A DNA stretch of 46,819 bases, taken from the IMG/VR virus record IMGVR_UViG_3300042010_000248, positions 1 through 46,819 of that record; one strand, 5' to 3'. This stretch comes from a virus. A model generated the notes under the pieces. The model did not search any database, was not told where the DNA came from, and saw only the letters and a list, made by a program, of their open reading frames with translations. Of the stretch, positions 17,201 through 26,915 are shown one piece after another. The position numbers and the translations under genes were made by a program. The number at the start of each line of letters is the position of its first letter. Within the stretch, counting starts at the first letter, position 1.

Positions 17201-18235
17201 TTACACTCCGATCATGGTGGCAATTGCCAGCGGTTGACGAATGATTGCACCCCAGGTGCCGCCTGATTTCTTCTGCTTCCAGCTTGACTCTTCAGTCACA
17301 ACTGCGTGAGCGCGCATCTTCTCTGTGAAGGCTGCATAAGCGGTATCCTGCTCGCCAAGGCGATCTGCGATCAACTGGACCATTTCACCGGCTGGGGTTG
17401 AGTACTCGATAGCCGTTTCAATCTTCAGGTTCGGGAAGTTCTTCTTCAGCAGGTCAGAGACGTTCACGTTGTACATGTTCGTCTTAGCCAGGTTCACAGA
17501 CATAGCCGGAGACATCCCCAGAGTCATTGAGGTGCTCATATCGAGAAGGCCTTTAGTCTGTGCTACAAGGCGACCAAAAAGTTTCAGGATGTCGTCATAA
17601 ACAGCCTGACCATCTTTGGTTGACCACTGCAAACCGCCAGCAGTGCCGGTAGCGTCAGGCGCGATTGAAGCAGGAAGTGCTGGGTCATTCAGCAGGCCAT
17701 AGTTCTGCAGGCCAGCGATGCCGTAGAAGTAAGACTTGTTCTGGAACTTGTTCAGCACCAGAGCGGACGCCACGTTTAACTCTGCGGCATAGCCGATACG
17801 CGCTGCGCCGTACATATCCAGCTCACGCTCACCCCAGCGGGTGTGAGTCTGGTAGTGGTAGGACTGACGAGGTACCCAGTTGACGTTAGCGGCGGTCATG
17901 CCGTTGTGGTTGTAGTCGCCGTACGAACTGGTTTCACCGGCAGACTCCACGATTGGGAACTGAGCGGTTAATGTTGTCCAGTCACCTTTTTTCACTTCGC
18001 CGATGATTTCCGCCGCCTTCATCGGAGTAACCAGCACACGGATCAGCTCAGGGTCAACGTAGTTGGTGAAGTAAGCCGGGATGCCTGCGCTACCGGTAGT
18101 CACCATAGCAGGCTGCGCATCCATCGCCAGAGAGAAATTCTCAGCGAATTCAGGCTTCAGGTACTCTTTCGCACCCGGCAGCACAATGCCGTACTTACCG
18201 CTTGCGGCGGCGTAGTGCTTCTGAAATTCGTTCAT
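17201..18235 (-). CDS. Major capsid protein, DUF2184 family
   Basis: 344 residues. Matches the DUF2184 family of HK97-fold capsid proteins: [21 protein letters not shown], then the segment ending in WGERELDMY, and the C-terminal [19 protein letters not shown]. It forms the capsid shell. It lies between the cement protein gene and an uncharacterised structural gene, and starts one base past the cement stop region. Confidence 0.92.
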   Translation of the reverse strand: MNEFQKHYAAASGKYGIVLPGAKEYLKPEFAENFSLAMDAQPAMVTTGSAGIPAYFTNYVDPELIRVLVTPMKAAEIIGEVKKGDWTTLTAQFPIVESAGETSSYGDYNHNGMTAANVNWVPRQSYHYQTHTRWGERELDMYGAARIGYAAELNVASALVLNKFQNKSYFYGIAGLQNYGLLNDPALPASIAPDATGTAGGLQWSTKDGQAVYDDILKLFGRLVAQTKGLLDMSTSMTLGMSPAMSVNLAKTNMYNVNVSDLLKKNFPNLKIETAIEYSTPAGEMVQLIADRLGEQDTAYAAFTEKMRAHAVVTEESSWKQKKSGGTWGAIIRQPLAIATMIGV

Positions 18236-18717
18236 TAGTTGCTCCAGGTGCTGATTTTGACAAGCTCGCCCGCGTCACATGCGCTACCGGCGAAAAAGTT
18301 GGTTTCGGCATAACCGGTAATGGTTGCGCCTGCTGCGCCAGTCTGAACCTGACCAGTGGTGAGTGATGCAAAGATTTTCTGACCACGCGTTGCTGCGGTA
18401 GAGGTGCGTGCCCAGAAGTCACCAGCAACCATCAAGGTCACTTCACGGCCAGACTGGATGACGTTTGAATCGCTGCCCAGCCAGGTAGTGATAACTGCCT
18501 GACCGTCACGATGTACGAACCCCGATGGCGCACCACTGCCGGCATTGGATGCCACACCGTTTACCGCCCAGGCAAACCGTCCAATGGTCAGGCCGTTGGT
18601 GCCTGCAACCAGTGCTGCTTCGCCCGCAAGAAAGGTTGCGTGCGGGTTGGTGCTTGCAAAGCCACCCTCTACCCCGGGAGCTGGATATTGGTTAATCGTA
18701 TTCTGAAAGCCTGCCAT
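18235..18717 (-). CDS. Head cement (decoration) protein
   Basis: 160 residues. [21 protein letters not shown] and [16 protein letters not shown] match small structural cement proteins that stabilise the capsid surface. Beta-rich with little charge. Its stop overlaps the start of the capsid gene, and the DUF2213 gene ends two bases before it. Confidence 0.8.
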   Translation of the reverse strand: MAGFQNTINQYPAPGVEGGFASTNPHATFLAGEAALVAGTNGLTIGRFAWAVNGVASNAGSGAPSGFVHRDGQAVITTWLGSDSNVIQSGREVTLMVAGDFWARTSTAATRGQKIFASLTTGQVQTGAAGATITGYAETNFFAGSACDAGELVKISTWSN

Positions 18718-18718
18718 C

Positions 18719-20038
18719 TTAGTAACCTCGTTTCAGTTTGCCAGCGGTCGGGAAAGCCTTCTCGAAATCGCTGATTGATGCGGAATCCTGAGCCAGGGGG
18801 GCAGGACGTGAATTTTCTTTCTGCTGGATAGCCATGCGCACCAGTGAAGGGAACGCCGATGGATGCACGCCAGTGATATCAACCTCAGCCTGCTCAAGCG
18901 CAGTGCGGTAGACGTCATCAGCGGAATCCATTGCAACTACATCGCCAATCAGCGGGCGCACAGCCTGCTCTGCTTCACGCACTTTGCGGAAGTTCTCAGC
19001 AGCAGCTTTGGTTGCGCTGTCCTGCGCCAGACGAATTGCGGAATCCATAGCGGTTTTTGACACTTTGTCTTTCTCGTCTTTTTTGTCGTCGTCTTTCTCT
19101 TCATCCTGTGCAACCGATGGAGAAAGAGCAGCAGAGATTTTGGCGATCATCTCTTCCGACACGCCAGCCTCGCGCAGCAGGGAGATGATTGACTCGTTGT
19201 CGTTATCGCCGGCGACTTTCGGCTCTTCATCTGGCTCAACACCTTCAGCAGAGGCTTCAATAATCTCCACCAACTCTTCCGGTTCGATATCCATGTCAGC
19301 TGCGAGGCGTGATTTGTATTTAGCTACGATGGCCTGAGCGACAGCCTTAGGTGACTTGTTCGCATTCAGGATGGCGGTAAGGTCTTTGGGTGCGGCATCC
19401 TGAGCCAGGCGCGGCTTCAGATACGCTCCCAGCGCGGCACGTGCGGCAACGCCTTTGCGGTCTAACTTCATGTATTTAAGCTCCAGTGGGAGTGAATCAG
19501 CGACCAGTACGTCGCTACCTGCGCGGCCGGTTTCGACCAGTGCAACGTGGTTCCCGACGATGTCACGCATGACACCATCAAACGCTTCGCCATCAGGTGT
19601 TTCGCCGGGAGTCATGTCAGCGACGTACTGATACGACGATGACAGTTCTTTCTGTTCTTCAGTCTCGATACCCGCGATGGCTGAGCTGTCCCAGACGGAA
19701 AGTCCGTTGGTGAGATAGGTGCCATCGAAATCACTACCAGAGTGCGTTGTGCCTACGCGGTATTCGCGCGGCGGGTCGCCGGGAAAGTCAGGGGTATGGA
19801 TGCAGAGAACAGGGATGTTGTTGAATGTTGGTGCGGCTTTCTTCAGTTCGTCAGGGTGGCGATACAACCGGTAAATCTTATCCGGCTCTAAACCGAGTGA
19901 ATCAGCATCAGGAATCTCGCGCCCGTAGTAGGGGCAGACGTTCGCCTTGCTGATGTTGCTCTTAGTGACCTGAAGCCTGCCGTTACCATCGAATGAGCGC
20001 ACGGATGCGCGGTCAAACGCTAACCGTTCGATAGTCAT
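18719..20038 (-). CDS. DUF2213 protein (head maturation protease/scaffold candidate)
   Basis: 439 residues. Residues about 1-190 carry the DUF2213 signature, including [13 protein letters not shown] and [13 protein letters not shown]. The remaining part (about 200-400) is acidic, helical and rich in Asp, Glu and Lys, as in internal scaffolds. Its place directly before the cement and capsid genes supports a role in capsid assembly. Protease activity is inferred from the family and has not been shown from the sequence. Confidence 0.8.
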   Translation of the reverse strand: MTIERLAFDRASVRSFDGNGRLQVTKSNISKANVCPYYGREIPDADSLGLEPDKIYRLYRHPDELKKAAPTFNNIPVLCIHTPDFPGDPPREYRVGTTHSGSDFDGTYLTNGLSVWDSSAIAGIETEEQKELSSSYQYVADMTPGETPDGEAFDGVMRDIVGNHVALVETGRAGSDVLVADSLPLELKYMKLDRKGVAARAALGAYLKPRLAQDAAPKDLTAILNANKSPKAVAQAIVAKYKSRLAADMDIEPEELVEIIEASAEGVEPDEEPKVAGDNDNESIISLLREAGVSEEMIAKISAALSPSVAQDEEKDDDKKDEKDKVSKTAMDSAIRLAQDSATKAAAENFRKVREAEQAVRPLIGDVVAMDSADDVYRTALEQAEVDITGVHPSAFPSLVRMAIQQKENSRPAPLAQDSASISDFEKAFPTAGKLKRGY

Positions 20039-20050
20039 GTTTGCTTCCGT

Positions 20051-20869
20051 TTAATTAAGCCCGGGAATAATCGGTGACCATGTGCAGCGGCAGTTAATCT
20101 CTTCACCCGGAAGAGTCCACTTGCCGTCCAGATAAAGACCTTTCGACAGGTCGAACTTTTCGCCATCGGCCTTAACGTGTGACTGTCGAGGCTCTTTGCC
20201 AGCGTGAGAGTGCCGCCAGATGCCCTCTGTGATGCCGAGCGACTGCTGTCTGGCTGTCTGCATTACTGCGGTAGCTTTGTTGTTCTGGTCACGCGCTATG
20301 AGTGCAGCGCGACGACGTGTGATGCCGTAACGCTTCTGTAGCTCATCAGTTAGTGTAGAAAGGTCACGACCCCGGCTTACCGACTGCATAACCAGCGTCT
20401 GCACCTGCGTGAGATACTGCTCAGGAATGCTGGTAATCAGGTTGACGTTCTCTGTGATGGTCGCCTGCAATGCGTTGTTCATCGCTGACGTCATCTTGAA
20501 TGGCACTGTGAACCCAGCAGTCTCCAGCGCATTGTAGAGCGACACGTCAGAGTTTTTCATAGCATCACCGGCAAACCGCTGAGCAAGCTTTGCGGCCACA
20601 TCGTCGAAGCGCTTCTGCCAGCGCTTAGCCAACTTCTTCATCGCGTCCCGCATAAACACAGCAGGCGATGCGTCCATTGCCATAGCGCCGGATGCCCGGT
20701 AATTCACCTTAAGCCAGTAAACCACCGAGTCGTTCATTTCGGTGATGAGACTATCAAGCTTGCGGCGATACCAGGCTTCGACACCGGCGTTAGCTCTTGT
20801 CGGGCGGATCGCTTTCGGACTCGGCTTCTTCGTTTTCGTCGAAGTCACCTTCTTCGATTTCAATGTCAT
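20051..20869 (-). CDS. Minor head protein (SPP1 gp7/Mu F-like)
   Basis: 272 residues. The C-terminal part has the family motif: HSHAGKEPRQSHVKADGEKFDLSKGLYLDG and then PGEEINCRC (the bases behind it read in that order across a short gap). The N-terminal 30 residues are very basic. The assigned ATG lies 80 bases inside the portal gene and its ribosome binding site is weak, so the true start could be nearer the portal stop. It binds the portal inside the head. Confidence 0.85.
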   Translation of the reverse strand: MTLKSKKVTSTKTKKPSPKAIRPTRANAGVEAWYRRKLDSLITEMNDSVVYWLKVNYRASGAMAMDASPAVFMRDAMKKLAKRWQKRFDDVAAKLAQRFAGDAMKNSDVSLYNALETAGFTVPFKMTSAMNNALQATITENVNLITSIPEQYLTQVQTLVMQSVSRGRDLSTLTDELQKRYGITRRRAALIARDQNNKATAVMQTARQQSLGITEGIWRHSHAGKEPRQSHVKADGEKFDLSKGLYLDGKWTLPGEEINCRCTWSPIIPGLN

Positions 20870-22322
20870 CGCTTAAGTCCAGTGAGTGGTAAGGGCTGTC
20901 AGGGTCATCAGCAATCTTCTCGCGAATGTCGTTGGCAGACAGTGCTTGGACCTGTGTGACGTACACCGCATCTGTCTGAGCATCAATCAGGCGAATCTCT
21001 GCCTTCTCTTTCGCGCTCATCTCATACAGCGGTTCGAACTCGAAAAAAATATCCGGGTCGATGCCACCAAACTCAGAGAGCTGAATAACGTCCAGAATCC
21101 GCTTCAGCGGCGCTTTGAACATCGACTGCTGTAGTGAGTGGATATAGTCGTAGAAAACGCGAATCTCGCCGTCTGATGAAGCATTCAGACCATTAGGTGT
21201 AATACCCAGCAACTTGACCAGCGGGATACCAGAAACGGACGACATGTGCTCCTGTGACTGCGCCTGTAACGTATCAAGGCCAGACAGAGGCGCATTGACG
21301 AACTCTACCGACTCAAGGTTATCTTCCGTGTTGTTTTTTGCGAAAGCACCACGGTTGTCACGGCAGCGATTAAATAACTCAAGCCTGTAAAGTACCGGGT
21401 CAACAGGTCCGCCGGTTAGGGCGCTCGACATATTTGTGCCAATCACCGGAATACTGAATGAGTGAATCATGTCGCTCACGCTGTCACGCGTACGAAGCCA
21501 GTTATTCACATATGGCTCTGCAATCTGAATCAGGGATAGCCCACGGAAGTTATATGACGCCTTAAGCAGGTCCGGGACCTGACGAGACACGAAATCAACC
21601 ATGCGGCTTGCATGCACCGTCTTACCCATAACAAACCACTCCGTTGGCTTGTAGAAATCAGGGCTCATCGGGTTTTGTGCGTTATATACGCCGGGATAGG
21701 TCCATACAGGCTCAATGACCTGCAAGCCCTGCAAGCTACCTTTGGGTATCTTCTTGTTGCTGATGAACAGTTTGCTTTGTAGCTCGTTGTCATCAGTCCA
21801 GGCTGATACGTTCTTCGGTGAAAGCACATCGATATAAATCTGTCCGCCACCAAAATAGCCGTCATGCTCAGCAGCCTCGCGGAACTTCTCGCGCACCTGA
21901 TAGCGCTCCATGGCATCGACCAGTTGCTTAACCCGGCCTGACTTGTCGTCATCACCAACGGTTTTAAGCTTGATCCACTTGCGAGTCATCTCTTCCGCGA
22001 TTGTGCCGACCATCTTGCGGTATTCTGGCTTCTGCGCCATGGCCGCCAGGTAGGGATAGCCGGGAAAGCTGTCGAGGTTGCCGTAGCCATATCCCATCGC
22101 GTAAGCATCATTCAGCGCGCCGTAGTCGGTTGAGTCCATCGCGAGGATGCCTCCCCGGATTGAATCGGGAATGACACCTTTGGGCGGTTCGTAGCGCTGG
22201 AACTCGCGAGGGGGTTTGGCGTGTACTGCGGATACTGCTTCGGGGTTAATCTTCATCTGAGCCTTTTCGGGCTCTTTCACCGGCTCAGGAGCGGTGATTT
22301 TCTTTTTCTTAAACCACCACAT
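20790..22322 (-). CDS. Portal protein, DUF1073 family
   Basis: 510 residues from the ATG at 22322, which overlaps the terminase stop (TGATG) with AGGAG upstream. Features of DUF1073 portals include MVGTIAEEMTRKWIKL, VREKFREAAEHDGYFGGGQ and VKLLGITPNGLNASSDGE. The last 40 residues are strongly acidic. Databases may label this family after Acb1 because some members carry that domain, but no paired H-x-T motif is visible here. The protein forms the DNA channel of the head. Confidence 0.9.
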   Translation of the reverse strand: MWWFKKKKITAPEPVKEPEKAQMKINPEAVSAVHAKPPREFQRYEPPKGVIPDSIRGGILAMDSTDYGALNDAYAMGYGYGNLDSFPGYPYLAAMAQKPEYRKMVGTIAEEMTRKWIKLKTVGDDDKSGRVKQLVDAMERYQVREKFREAAEHDGYFGGGQIYIDVLSPKNVSAWTDDNELQSKLFISNKKIPKGSLQGLQVIEPVWTYPGVYNAQNPMSPDFYKPTEWFVMGKTVHASRMVDFVSRQVPDLLKASYNFRGLSLIQIAEPYVNNWLRTRDSVSDMIHSFSIPVIGTNMSSALTGGPVDPVLYRLELFNRCRDNRGAFAKNNTEDNLESVEFVNAPLSGLDTLQAQSQEHMSSVSGIPLVKLLGITPNGLNASSDGEIRVFYDYIHSLQQSMFKAPLKRILDVIQLSEFGGIDPDIFFEFEPLYEMSAKEKAEIRLIDAQTDAVYVTQVQALSANDIREKIADDPDSPYHSLDLSDDIEIEEGDFDENEEAESESDPPDKS

Positions 22323-23980
22323 CAAATTCTCCTGAGTTGGTTCGGATCGATAACCATCGGCCTGTTACCTGATATGAGGTTGTCGTCGATTGCATCCATC
22401 CATGTGTCGAGAATGTCATCATTGTCGTGGCTGTCATCTGCAGAAAACGCTGCGCACTCGGTCATTGCAGTTAGCACCCATGAGGTATTGCCAGCTACTG
22501 AACCATCTTCGTAATAGGTGTGAATGATTGCGGCACCGTTTGAATCGTGCGTAGCCGGCACAAAAACTTTGCCGGTCTTTATCTGTGGGATGACATTCAG
22601 GCAACGAACGAGTTTGTTCTGGCCTGTGCCGCGAGGAATTTCCTTAACCGGGATGTTCTGTCGCTTCTTAAGTGTGGTGATCAAGCCCTGGCCGGCCTGC
22701 TTCTCTTCGATTGCCATGTGGCGCATTGGCATTACACGAAGCGTTCCGCATGCTGACCATTTAGCCCAAACCTCTTCAGCCTTTTTAAGCAAGTCTTCAG
22801 GGTCCCAGCGTCCACGAACGACATCTATGATGTAGAGGTTTCCATCTACGCCCATTCCAGCAAGCGTGAACACCGTGTAATCAAGCCAGTCCTCAACCTT
22901 GCCGCTGTTCGTATCGACGTATACACAACGATACTGAAGCTTTGGCAGGTGCGTGTAGTTCTGAAACCAGTCGGTTTCGATAATGCCGCCAGTCAGCGCC
23001 ATCGGATTTTGCTGGTACTGTGACAGGAATGTGTAGCGGTCACGCTCCCACAATGCGAGCAGGTCGTTCACATCTTCCATCTGCGGCCAGTATGACCAGT
23101 ACCGCTCGCCAGACACGACGACGCTGTCAGTGTCTTTTACTGTTTCCCAGCACAAAGAACGCCATGGCTCTGCAAGCGATTCAATGTACTTATCTGTTAT
23201 CAGCGCGGGGATTGCTACATGATGGAAATTGACTCCCATTCCACCTGACAACATGAAGCCGGTTGCATCATCCGTATGCAGTCGCTGTTGGATGCTCACA
23301 AACGGCGTTGGGTGTTCTTTCGACTTGTCACCACGGCGAGAGCGGATTGTATTGACCAGCAAGGTGTTAGCGCTGTTTCGCTTAGTCTCGCTGAGCATAT
23401 CGACGGGCTTGTTGTAGTCGTCCAGCATAACCATACCGGAAAACTTATCCCCGAAGTAACCGCCACGACCACCGGTAATCTGTCCGTTACTGGAACGAGA
23501 TACCGTCTGACCAGTAGAGCGGCCTTTACTGTCGAGTATTTCCCACTCTTCAGCCTGATTGACGCCAAACGAACACGGCCATAACTCCTGATACTCTTTG
23601 CTGCTGATAATGTCGCGGGTACGGCGAGAGTTTCGCTTAACGAGCGTGTCAGCAAATGAAATATTCAGGTTACGGAAGCGGTTTAACCTGCCCTCCTGAA
23701 CCAGCGCATTAACGTAGGCCGGCAGATGGATAGAGAAGAATTCTGTTTTAGTCCCGCCAGGGGGGATGTTGATAATCAGGTTGCGAGGCTGCAGCCGTCC
23801 GCCAATGAGGTCATCAATCTTTGATGCCATCAGCCGGTGGTGCCAGTTAACAAGCAATCGGTCTCCCTGAATCAGTTCGAACCACAGGCGAGTAAAGTTG
23901 AGGAAAGACTTAGTGGACTTTGACTTTACGGCAACGCGCTCAGGGAAAGGTAAATCTTCCCATTCAAGTACTCTCGCCAT
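22322..23980 (-). CDS. Terminase large subunit
   Basis: 552 residues. ATPase motifs: IINIPPGGTKTE (about residue 90, a divergent Walker A) and GMVMLDDYNKP (Walker B). The nuclease part begins CVYVDTNSGKVEDWLDYTVF and contains HMAIEEKQAGQGLI, with the acidic residues expected of a TerL nuclease. It packages DNA into the head with the small subunit encoded just before it. Confidence 0.92.
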   Translation of the reverse strand: MARVLEWEDLPFPERVAVKSKSTKSFLNFTRLWFELIQGDRLLVNWHHRLMASKIDDLIGGRLQPRNLIINIPPGGTKTEFFSIHLPAYVNALVQEGRLNRFRNLNISFADTLVKRNSRRTRDIISSKEYQELWPCSFGVNQAEEWEILDSKGRSTGQTVSRSSNGQITGGRGGYFGDKFSGMVMLDDYNKPVDMLSETKRNSANTLLVNTIRSRRGDKSKEHPTPFVSIQQRLHTDDATGFMLSGGMGVNFHHVAIPALITDKYIESLAEPWRSLCWETVKDTDSVVVSGERYWSYWPQMEDVNDLLALWERDRYTFLSQYQQNPMALTGGIIETDWFQNYTHLPKLQYRCVYVDTNSGKVEDWLDYTVFTLAGMGVDGNLYIIDVVRGRWDPEDLLKKAEEVWAKWSACGTLRVMPMRHMAIEEKQAGQGLITTLKKRQNIPVKEIPRGTGQNKLVRCLNVIPQIKTGKVFVPATHDSNGAAIIHTYYEDGSVAGNTSWVLTAMTECAAFSADDSHDNDDILDTWMDAIDDNLISGNRPMVIDPNQLRRI

Positions 23981-23981
23981 A

Positions 23982-24458
23982 TCAGTCTAATCCGTCTAGT
24001 TTCCCCTCCAGTTGAGCTTGTGCAGCGGCATAATCGTCAGGCGTGTAATTCACCACCTGCACCGGGCCGCCATTTGCTCCCTCAATGCCGTGATCAATCT
24101 TGTCTCGCCATGTTTTCTTTTGCCGGTTCTTAAGCCAGAAGATGGCTGCTGCTGTGTCAGGGGGATAATGCTTCTGTATTTCTGTCTTAACGATTTTGTC
24201 GTTAATGACGCGAATATCGACATCTGGGGCAACATAACCCATGGCGCGCTGGTAGAGGCTGTCAGCCACTTCGCCATCTGAAATGTCTTTCCCCTTTTTT
24301 ATGGACTCTGAAAACTCTGGATGGTCAATTTTCCACTTGTGGATAGTTGACTCAGCAACTTCGAAGAAGTCAGCTAGCTGATCGTCGGTGTAGCCAAGCA
24401 TGCACAGCTTGCGAGCCTGCTCGGCATACGCCTTCTGGTACTTGGTTGGCCTAGCCAT
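23982..24458 (-). CDS. Terminase small subunit
   Basis: 158 residues from the ATG at 24458, with GGAAG upstream; a GTG two codons earlier is possible. An N-terminal helix-turn-helix is clear (LGYTDDQLADFFEVAESTIHKWKIDHPEF), followed by DGEVADSLYQRAMGY, common in small terminases of this group. It recognises the packaging site, which probably lies in or near this gene. Confidence 0.9.
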   Translation of the reverse strand: MARPTKYQKAYAEQARKLCMLGYTDDQLADFFEVAESTIHKWKIDHPEFSESIKKGKDISDGEVADSLYQRAMGYVAPDVDIRVINDKIVKTEIQKHYPPDTAAAIFWLKNRQKKTWRDKIDHGIEGANGGPVQVVNYTPDDYAAAQAQLEGKLDGLD

Positions 24459-24468
24459 AATCACTTCC

Positions 24469-24633
24469 TTAATCGTTCATTTTTTTCTGCGCTGATGGAG
24501 CCCAATTTCCAACATACAATTCAATGAACTTCTCGTTGGTCATGTTCCTATGAATCTCTTCGTGCCACAGACTCATGCTCTCTTTCGCCGATGACCAATC
24601 AATTTGCTCTTGTTTGTCGGTGAGCTTTGCCAT
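24469..24633 (-). CDS. 54-residue uncharacterised protein
   Basis: ATG at 24633, 54 codons and TAA at 24469. The peptide starts MAKLTDKQEQIDWSSAKES and is charged, Trp-containing and helical. GAGAAAT lies close to the start, and it fits without overlap between two real genes on the same strand. No family is recognised. Confidence 0.6.
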   Translation of the reverse strand: MAKLTDKQEQIDWSSAKESMSLWHEEIHRNMTNEKFIELYVGNWAPSAQKKMND

Positions 24634-24634
24634 G

Positions 24635-24835
24635 TTATTTCTCTTTTACGACAGGGTTTAAAACGGTCACCTGAATCATATCAGCGACCCTTCGTTTGAC
24701 TTCTTCAGTAAAAGCGAATGCGGTTTCAGCATTTAGGGGCTTTCCAGCCATTTCCTTTTCCACATCAGAAGCAACTGCGAAAATTTCGTCACTTGTAGGG
24801 GCTGAGCATGAAAGCCGAACAGTTAACATTGCCAT
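24635..24835 (-). CDS. 66-residue uncharacterised protein
   Basis: 66 residues with a strand-helix pattern (MLTVRLSCSAP, then a helical EIFAVASDVEKEMAG, a second helix and a final VTVLNPVV strand), suggesting a compact alpha/beta fold. The gene before it stops one base upstream of its ATG, so they are co-translated. No function is recognised. Confidence 0.65.
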   Translation of the reverse strand: MAMLTVRLSCSAPTSDEIFAVASDVEKEMAGKPLNAETAFAFTEEVKRRVADMIQVTVLNPVVKEK

Positions 24836-25054
24836 TTATTTCTCTTCTATGAATTGAGGTTCGATACTAAATGCGAGGACTTCGCTAAGGTTGATTCCAC
24901 ACTGAGCACCTTCAGGGTTTTCATACAAAAGGAAGCCTTGTTGGATATTAGGATGCGGAGAAAGTTGTCTTCCTACCAAAATCTTACCATCCCCACTCGA
25001 ATACCCTGTTTGCGTCTGTATGTAGACGCCCCAATTCTTAATAAGATATCCCAT
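24836..25054 (-). CDS. 72-residue uncharacterised protein
   Basis: 72 residues from the ATG at 25054 with GAGGT upstream; the longer reading to 25084 would overlap the previous gene. Contains GVYIQTQTGYSSGDGKILVG and LLYENPEGAQCGINLSEVLAF, a beta-rich pattern. It lies between the fibre-like gene and the packaging genes. Function unknown. Confidence 0.65.
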   Translation of the reverse strand: MGYLIKNWGVYIQTQTGYSSGDGKILVGRQLSPHPNIQQGFLLYENPEGAQCGINLSEVLAFSIEPQFIEEK

Positions 25055-25061
25055 GCACACC

Positions 25062-26354
25062 TCAGTACAGCACTTCCTGACCACTCACTACTGTAGCCGC
25101 AATGCTGGATGTTCCGGTTTTAGTGAGCAGCACCGATTTACCCGCCGGCACATCGAAGCTGAATGATTTTGTCTTTTGCAGATTTCCCGCCAGACCTAAC
25201 AATATGCCGTCAGTCATGCGGGCCACTTCTTTGCCGTCCACGGTAGCGACAATCTGAAGTGTCTGACCGACTGTAAGCGTGGCAGTCAGTGTGTAGCTGA
25301 TGGTGTAACTTACGCGCGCGTTTCGGTTGGCATCGACAGTGAATGAAGTTCCTACCGGGCGACCACCTGAAGCGATGACGTTAAACACTGGCGTGGGCGT
25401 TGCGCTTAGGCCATCGAGTTTCTTCTTGTCATCCCCTGACATAAGCCCAGGCGTCGTTGCTGTTGCGTTGGTAGTGGTTGTTGCATTAGCACCTGGAGCG
25501 CCTGAGGGTATGCCAAAGTTGACTGTGTAATTTGGAGACTGCCCGGTTATCTCAACTGTCGCTTTACTGCCGCTTGATAACGTAGTGACTGTCCCTACCG
25601 TTAGCTTGTTGTTTTCCGCAGCCTGACCCGCGGGAATGCCGAAATCCACTTTGAAATTTGGGTATGCCCCACTTATCTGAGCAGTAGCATTGGAGCCAGG
25701 TTGAAGAGTTTTAACCGTTCCGGTCGAGATACTTGGATTTTCTGGCGTAAGACCATCCGCAGGTGCGGGAATTTTTATACTGATTGAGAAGTCTGGATAA
25801 CTACCTTCAACGTTAATCTGAGGTTCACTACCATTTGGCAGCATTTCAATGCCACCTGCTCTCAGGCTAACATCGTCAGCATTCTTTCCGGCTGGAATAG
25901 CGAAGTTAACCAGATAGTCAGGGTGGTCGCCTGTTATGCTTGCACCTGCACTTTCACCATAGGGCAGTGTTTTTACTTCACCTGCAGAAATTGATACCTG
26001 ATCTGCCTCAGCCTGAGGTAACCAGAAGTTTACAACTTGCTCAGGCGAATCTCCTGTGATGGTTACTTTACCTGGCTCACCTGGTGTGAGGGTCTCCACA
26101 TCACCTACCGATAATACGTTTTCTGGACCAGGATCACCTTTAACTGCGATCTGCGATTCCTGAATCCCGGCAGCATCACGAATGTCCTGAGCGGTTTTTG
26201 CCTGAAGCACATTGCTTACCGGGCTACTGATGCCGGTTATCTTACTGACATCAACCTTCATGCCTTTAACGCTGTCAGTAACATCTTCGGCAATCTGGCC
26301 TGCATCTGGCAGTTTGGTCGGGTATCCGCCCGTCGTCATAACTCGCTGGGCCAT
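25062..26354 (-). CDS. Repeat-built fibre-like structural protein
   Basis: 430 residues from the ATG at 26354 with GGAGG seven bases upstream. After about 75 residues come five tandem units of about 42 residues with the pattern V..G.V.TL..G..A...ITG..P.Y.VNF.IPAG, then a short Thr/Ala linker (ATTTTNATATTPG) and a beta-rich C-terminal domain of about 110 residues ending GQEVLY. This is the build of a trimeric fibre with a globular tip. Unlike the tail fibres, it is encoded at the head end of the late operon next to the packaging genes, so a head fibre or decoration role is plausible; a second adhesin is the alternative. Confidence 0.7.
   Translation of the reverse strand: MAQRVMTTGGYPTKLPDAGQIAEDVTDSVKGMKVDVSKITGISSPVSNVLQAKTAQDIRDAAGIQESQIAVKGDPGPENVLSVGDVETLTPGEPGKVTITGDSPEQVVNFWLPQAEADQVSISAGEVKTLPYGESAGASITGDHPDYLVNFAIPAGKNADDVSLRAGGIEMLPNGSEPQINVEGSYPDFSISIKIPAPADGLTPENPSISTGTVKTLQPGSNATAQISGAYPNFKVDFGIPAGQAAENNKLTVGTVTTLSSGSKATVEITGQSPNYTVNFGIPSGAPGANATTTTNATATTPGLMSGDDKKKLDGLSATPTPVFNVIASGGRPVGTSFTVDANRNARVSYTISYTLTATLTVGQTLQIVATVDGKEVARMTDGILLGLAGNLQKTKSFSFDVPAGKSVLLTKTGTSSIAATVVSGQEVLY
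25491..26123 (-). repeat. Five tandem 42-residue coding repeats
   Basis: The repeats lie within the fibre-like gene. Units begin at ENVLSVGDVETL, DQVSISAGEVKTL, DDVSLRAGGIEML, ENPSISTGTVKTL and ENNKLTVGTVTTL. Conservation is at protein level; DNA similarity between units is lower, which points to old duplication. Unit number could change by recombination. Confidence 0.8.
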
Positions 26355-26382
26355 GACATCCTCCAGGTCTGTTAGCATTATC

Positions 26383-26410
26383 AGAGCCACCTGGAAAAGT
26401 TGATGGCTCT
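26383..26410. other. Hairpin upstream of the fibre-like gene
   Basis: AGAGCCA (26383-26389) and TGGCTCT (26404-26410) form a seven-pair stem with a 14-base loop. No T run follows on the transcribed strand. It lies between the genes at 26420-26686 and 25062-26354, and might be an RNA processing site or a weak pause. Confidence 0.35.
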
Positions 26411-26419
26411 TGTAATGCC

Positions 26420-26686
26420 TTACAGGTACTTCATGGCAAGCGCTTTAAGCTCTTCTTTAGCCGCTTCACCTAACTGAGCGATGCCCTGCTCAACAAAGTT
26501 AAAAGCCGCCTCGAAGTCTTTGACGCTTGTCTTTACTGCTACCGCAGGAGTTACTGACTGAGCGGTTACATCGTCGGTTGATGGTGCGGAGGTTGTTGCG
26601 GAGTCTGCTGCGGTTAAGTCACTCACGATGGTTTCCTTGGTGTTTGGCGTGCTCTTGGTTAAGAGCCATTTAATGGGATTGAACAT
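26420..26686 (-). CDS. 88-residue uncharacterised protein
   Basis: 88 residues from the ATG at 26686 (GGTGA upstream), or 92 from a GTG. A short amphipathic start (MFNPIKWLLTK), a Thr/Ser/Ala-rich middle of about 40 residues and a helical acidic end (FNFVEQGIAQLGEAAKEELKALAMKYL). It overlaps the end of the o-spanin gene. No family is recognised; the low-complexity middle argues for a linker protein of the virion or lysis region. Confidence 0.55.
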   Translation of the reverse strand: MFNPIKWLLTKSTPNTKETIVSDLTAADSATTSAPSTDDVTAQSVTPAVAVKTSVKDFEAAFNFVEQGIAQLGEAAKEELKALAMKYL

Positions 26687-26915
26687 TTTTGTTATCACCG
26701 CAGATGCGGTCCCAGGTATCGTTGTAAGTGTTTATTGCTCTGACGGTTCTGATGTCCATCTTTTGGTAATCATCGCCATGGGTAATGATGGGTTGAAACA
26801 GGGTGCAGGATGAATCGATTGTGACAACGGGCTGATTAGGGCTGGTTGTATTTTGACTGCTGCAGCTTGCTACGAGCAGCGTCATCGCTAATGCTGGAAT
26901 TATCCGACTGAACAT
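26670..26915 (-). CDS. o-spanin (Rz1-like lipoprotein)
   Basis: 81 residues from the ATG at 26915. A hydrophobic signal (IIPALAMTLL) is followed by the lipobox VASC, with the lipid-modified Cys at residue 18, then a Ser/Asn/Pro-rich stretch and a charged end. It starts inside the i-spanin gene in another frame, the usual nested layout of Rz/Rz1. It joins the i-spanin across the periplasm and fuses the membranes at lysis. A stand-alone lipoprotein is the alternative. Confidence 0.7.
   Translation of the reverse strand: MFSRIIPALAMTLLVASCSSQNTTSPNQPVVTIDSSCTLFQPIITHGDDYQKMDIRTVRAINTYNDTWDRICGDNKNVQSH

Noticed and set aside
20790-22322. Anti-CBASS (Acb1) function for the DUF1073 protein
   Set aside because: The family name in some databases comes from fused members. 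Here the length, the position after TerL and the conserved portal segments point to a portal, and no pair of H-x-T motifs is visible.
26383-26410. Hairpin as a true intrinsic terminator
   Set aside because: The loop is long and there is no T run on the transcribed strand; kept only as a hairpin.
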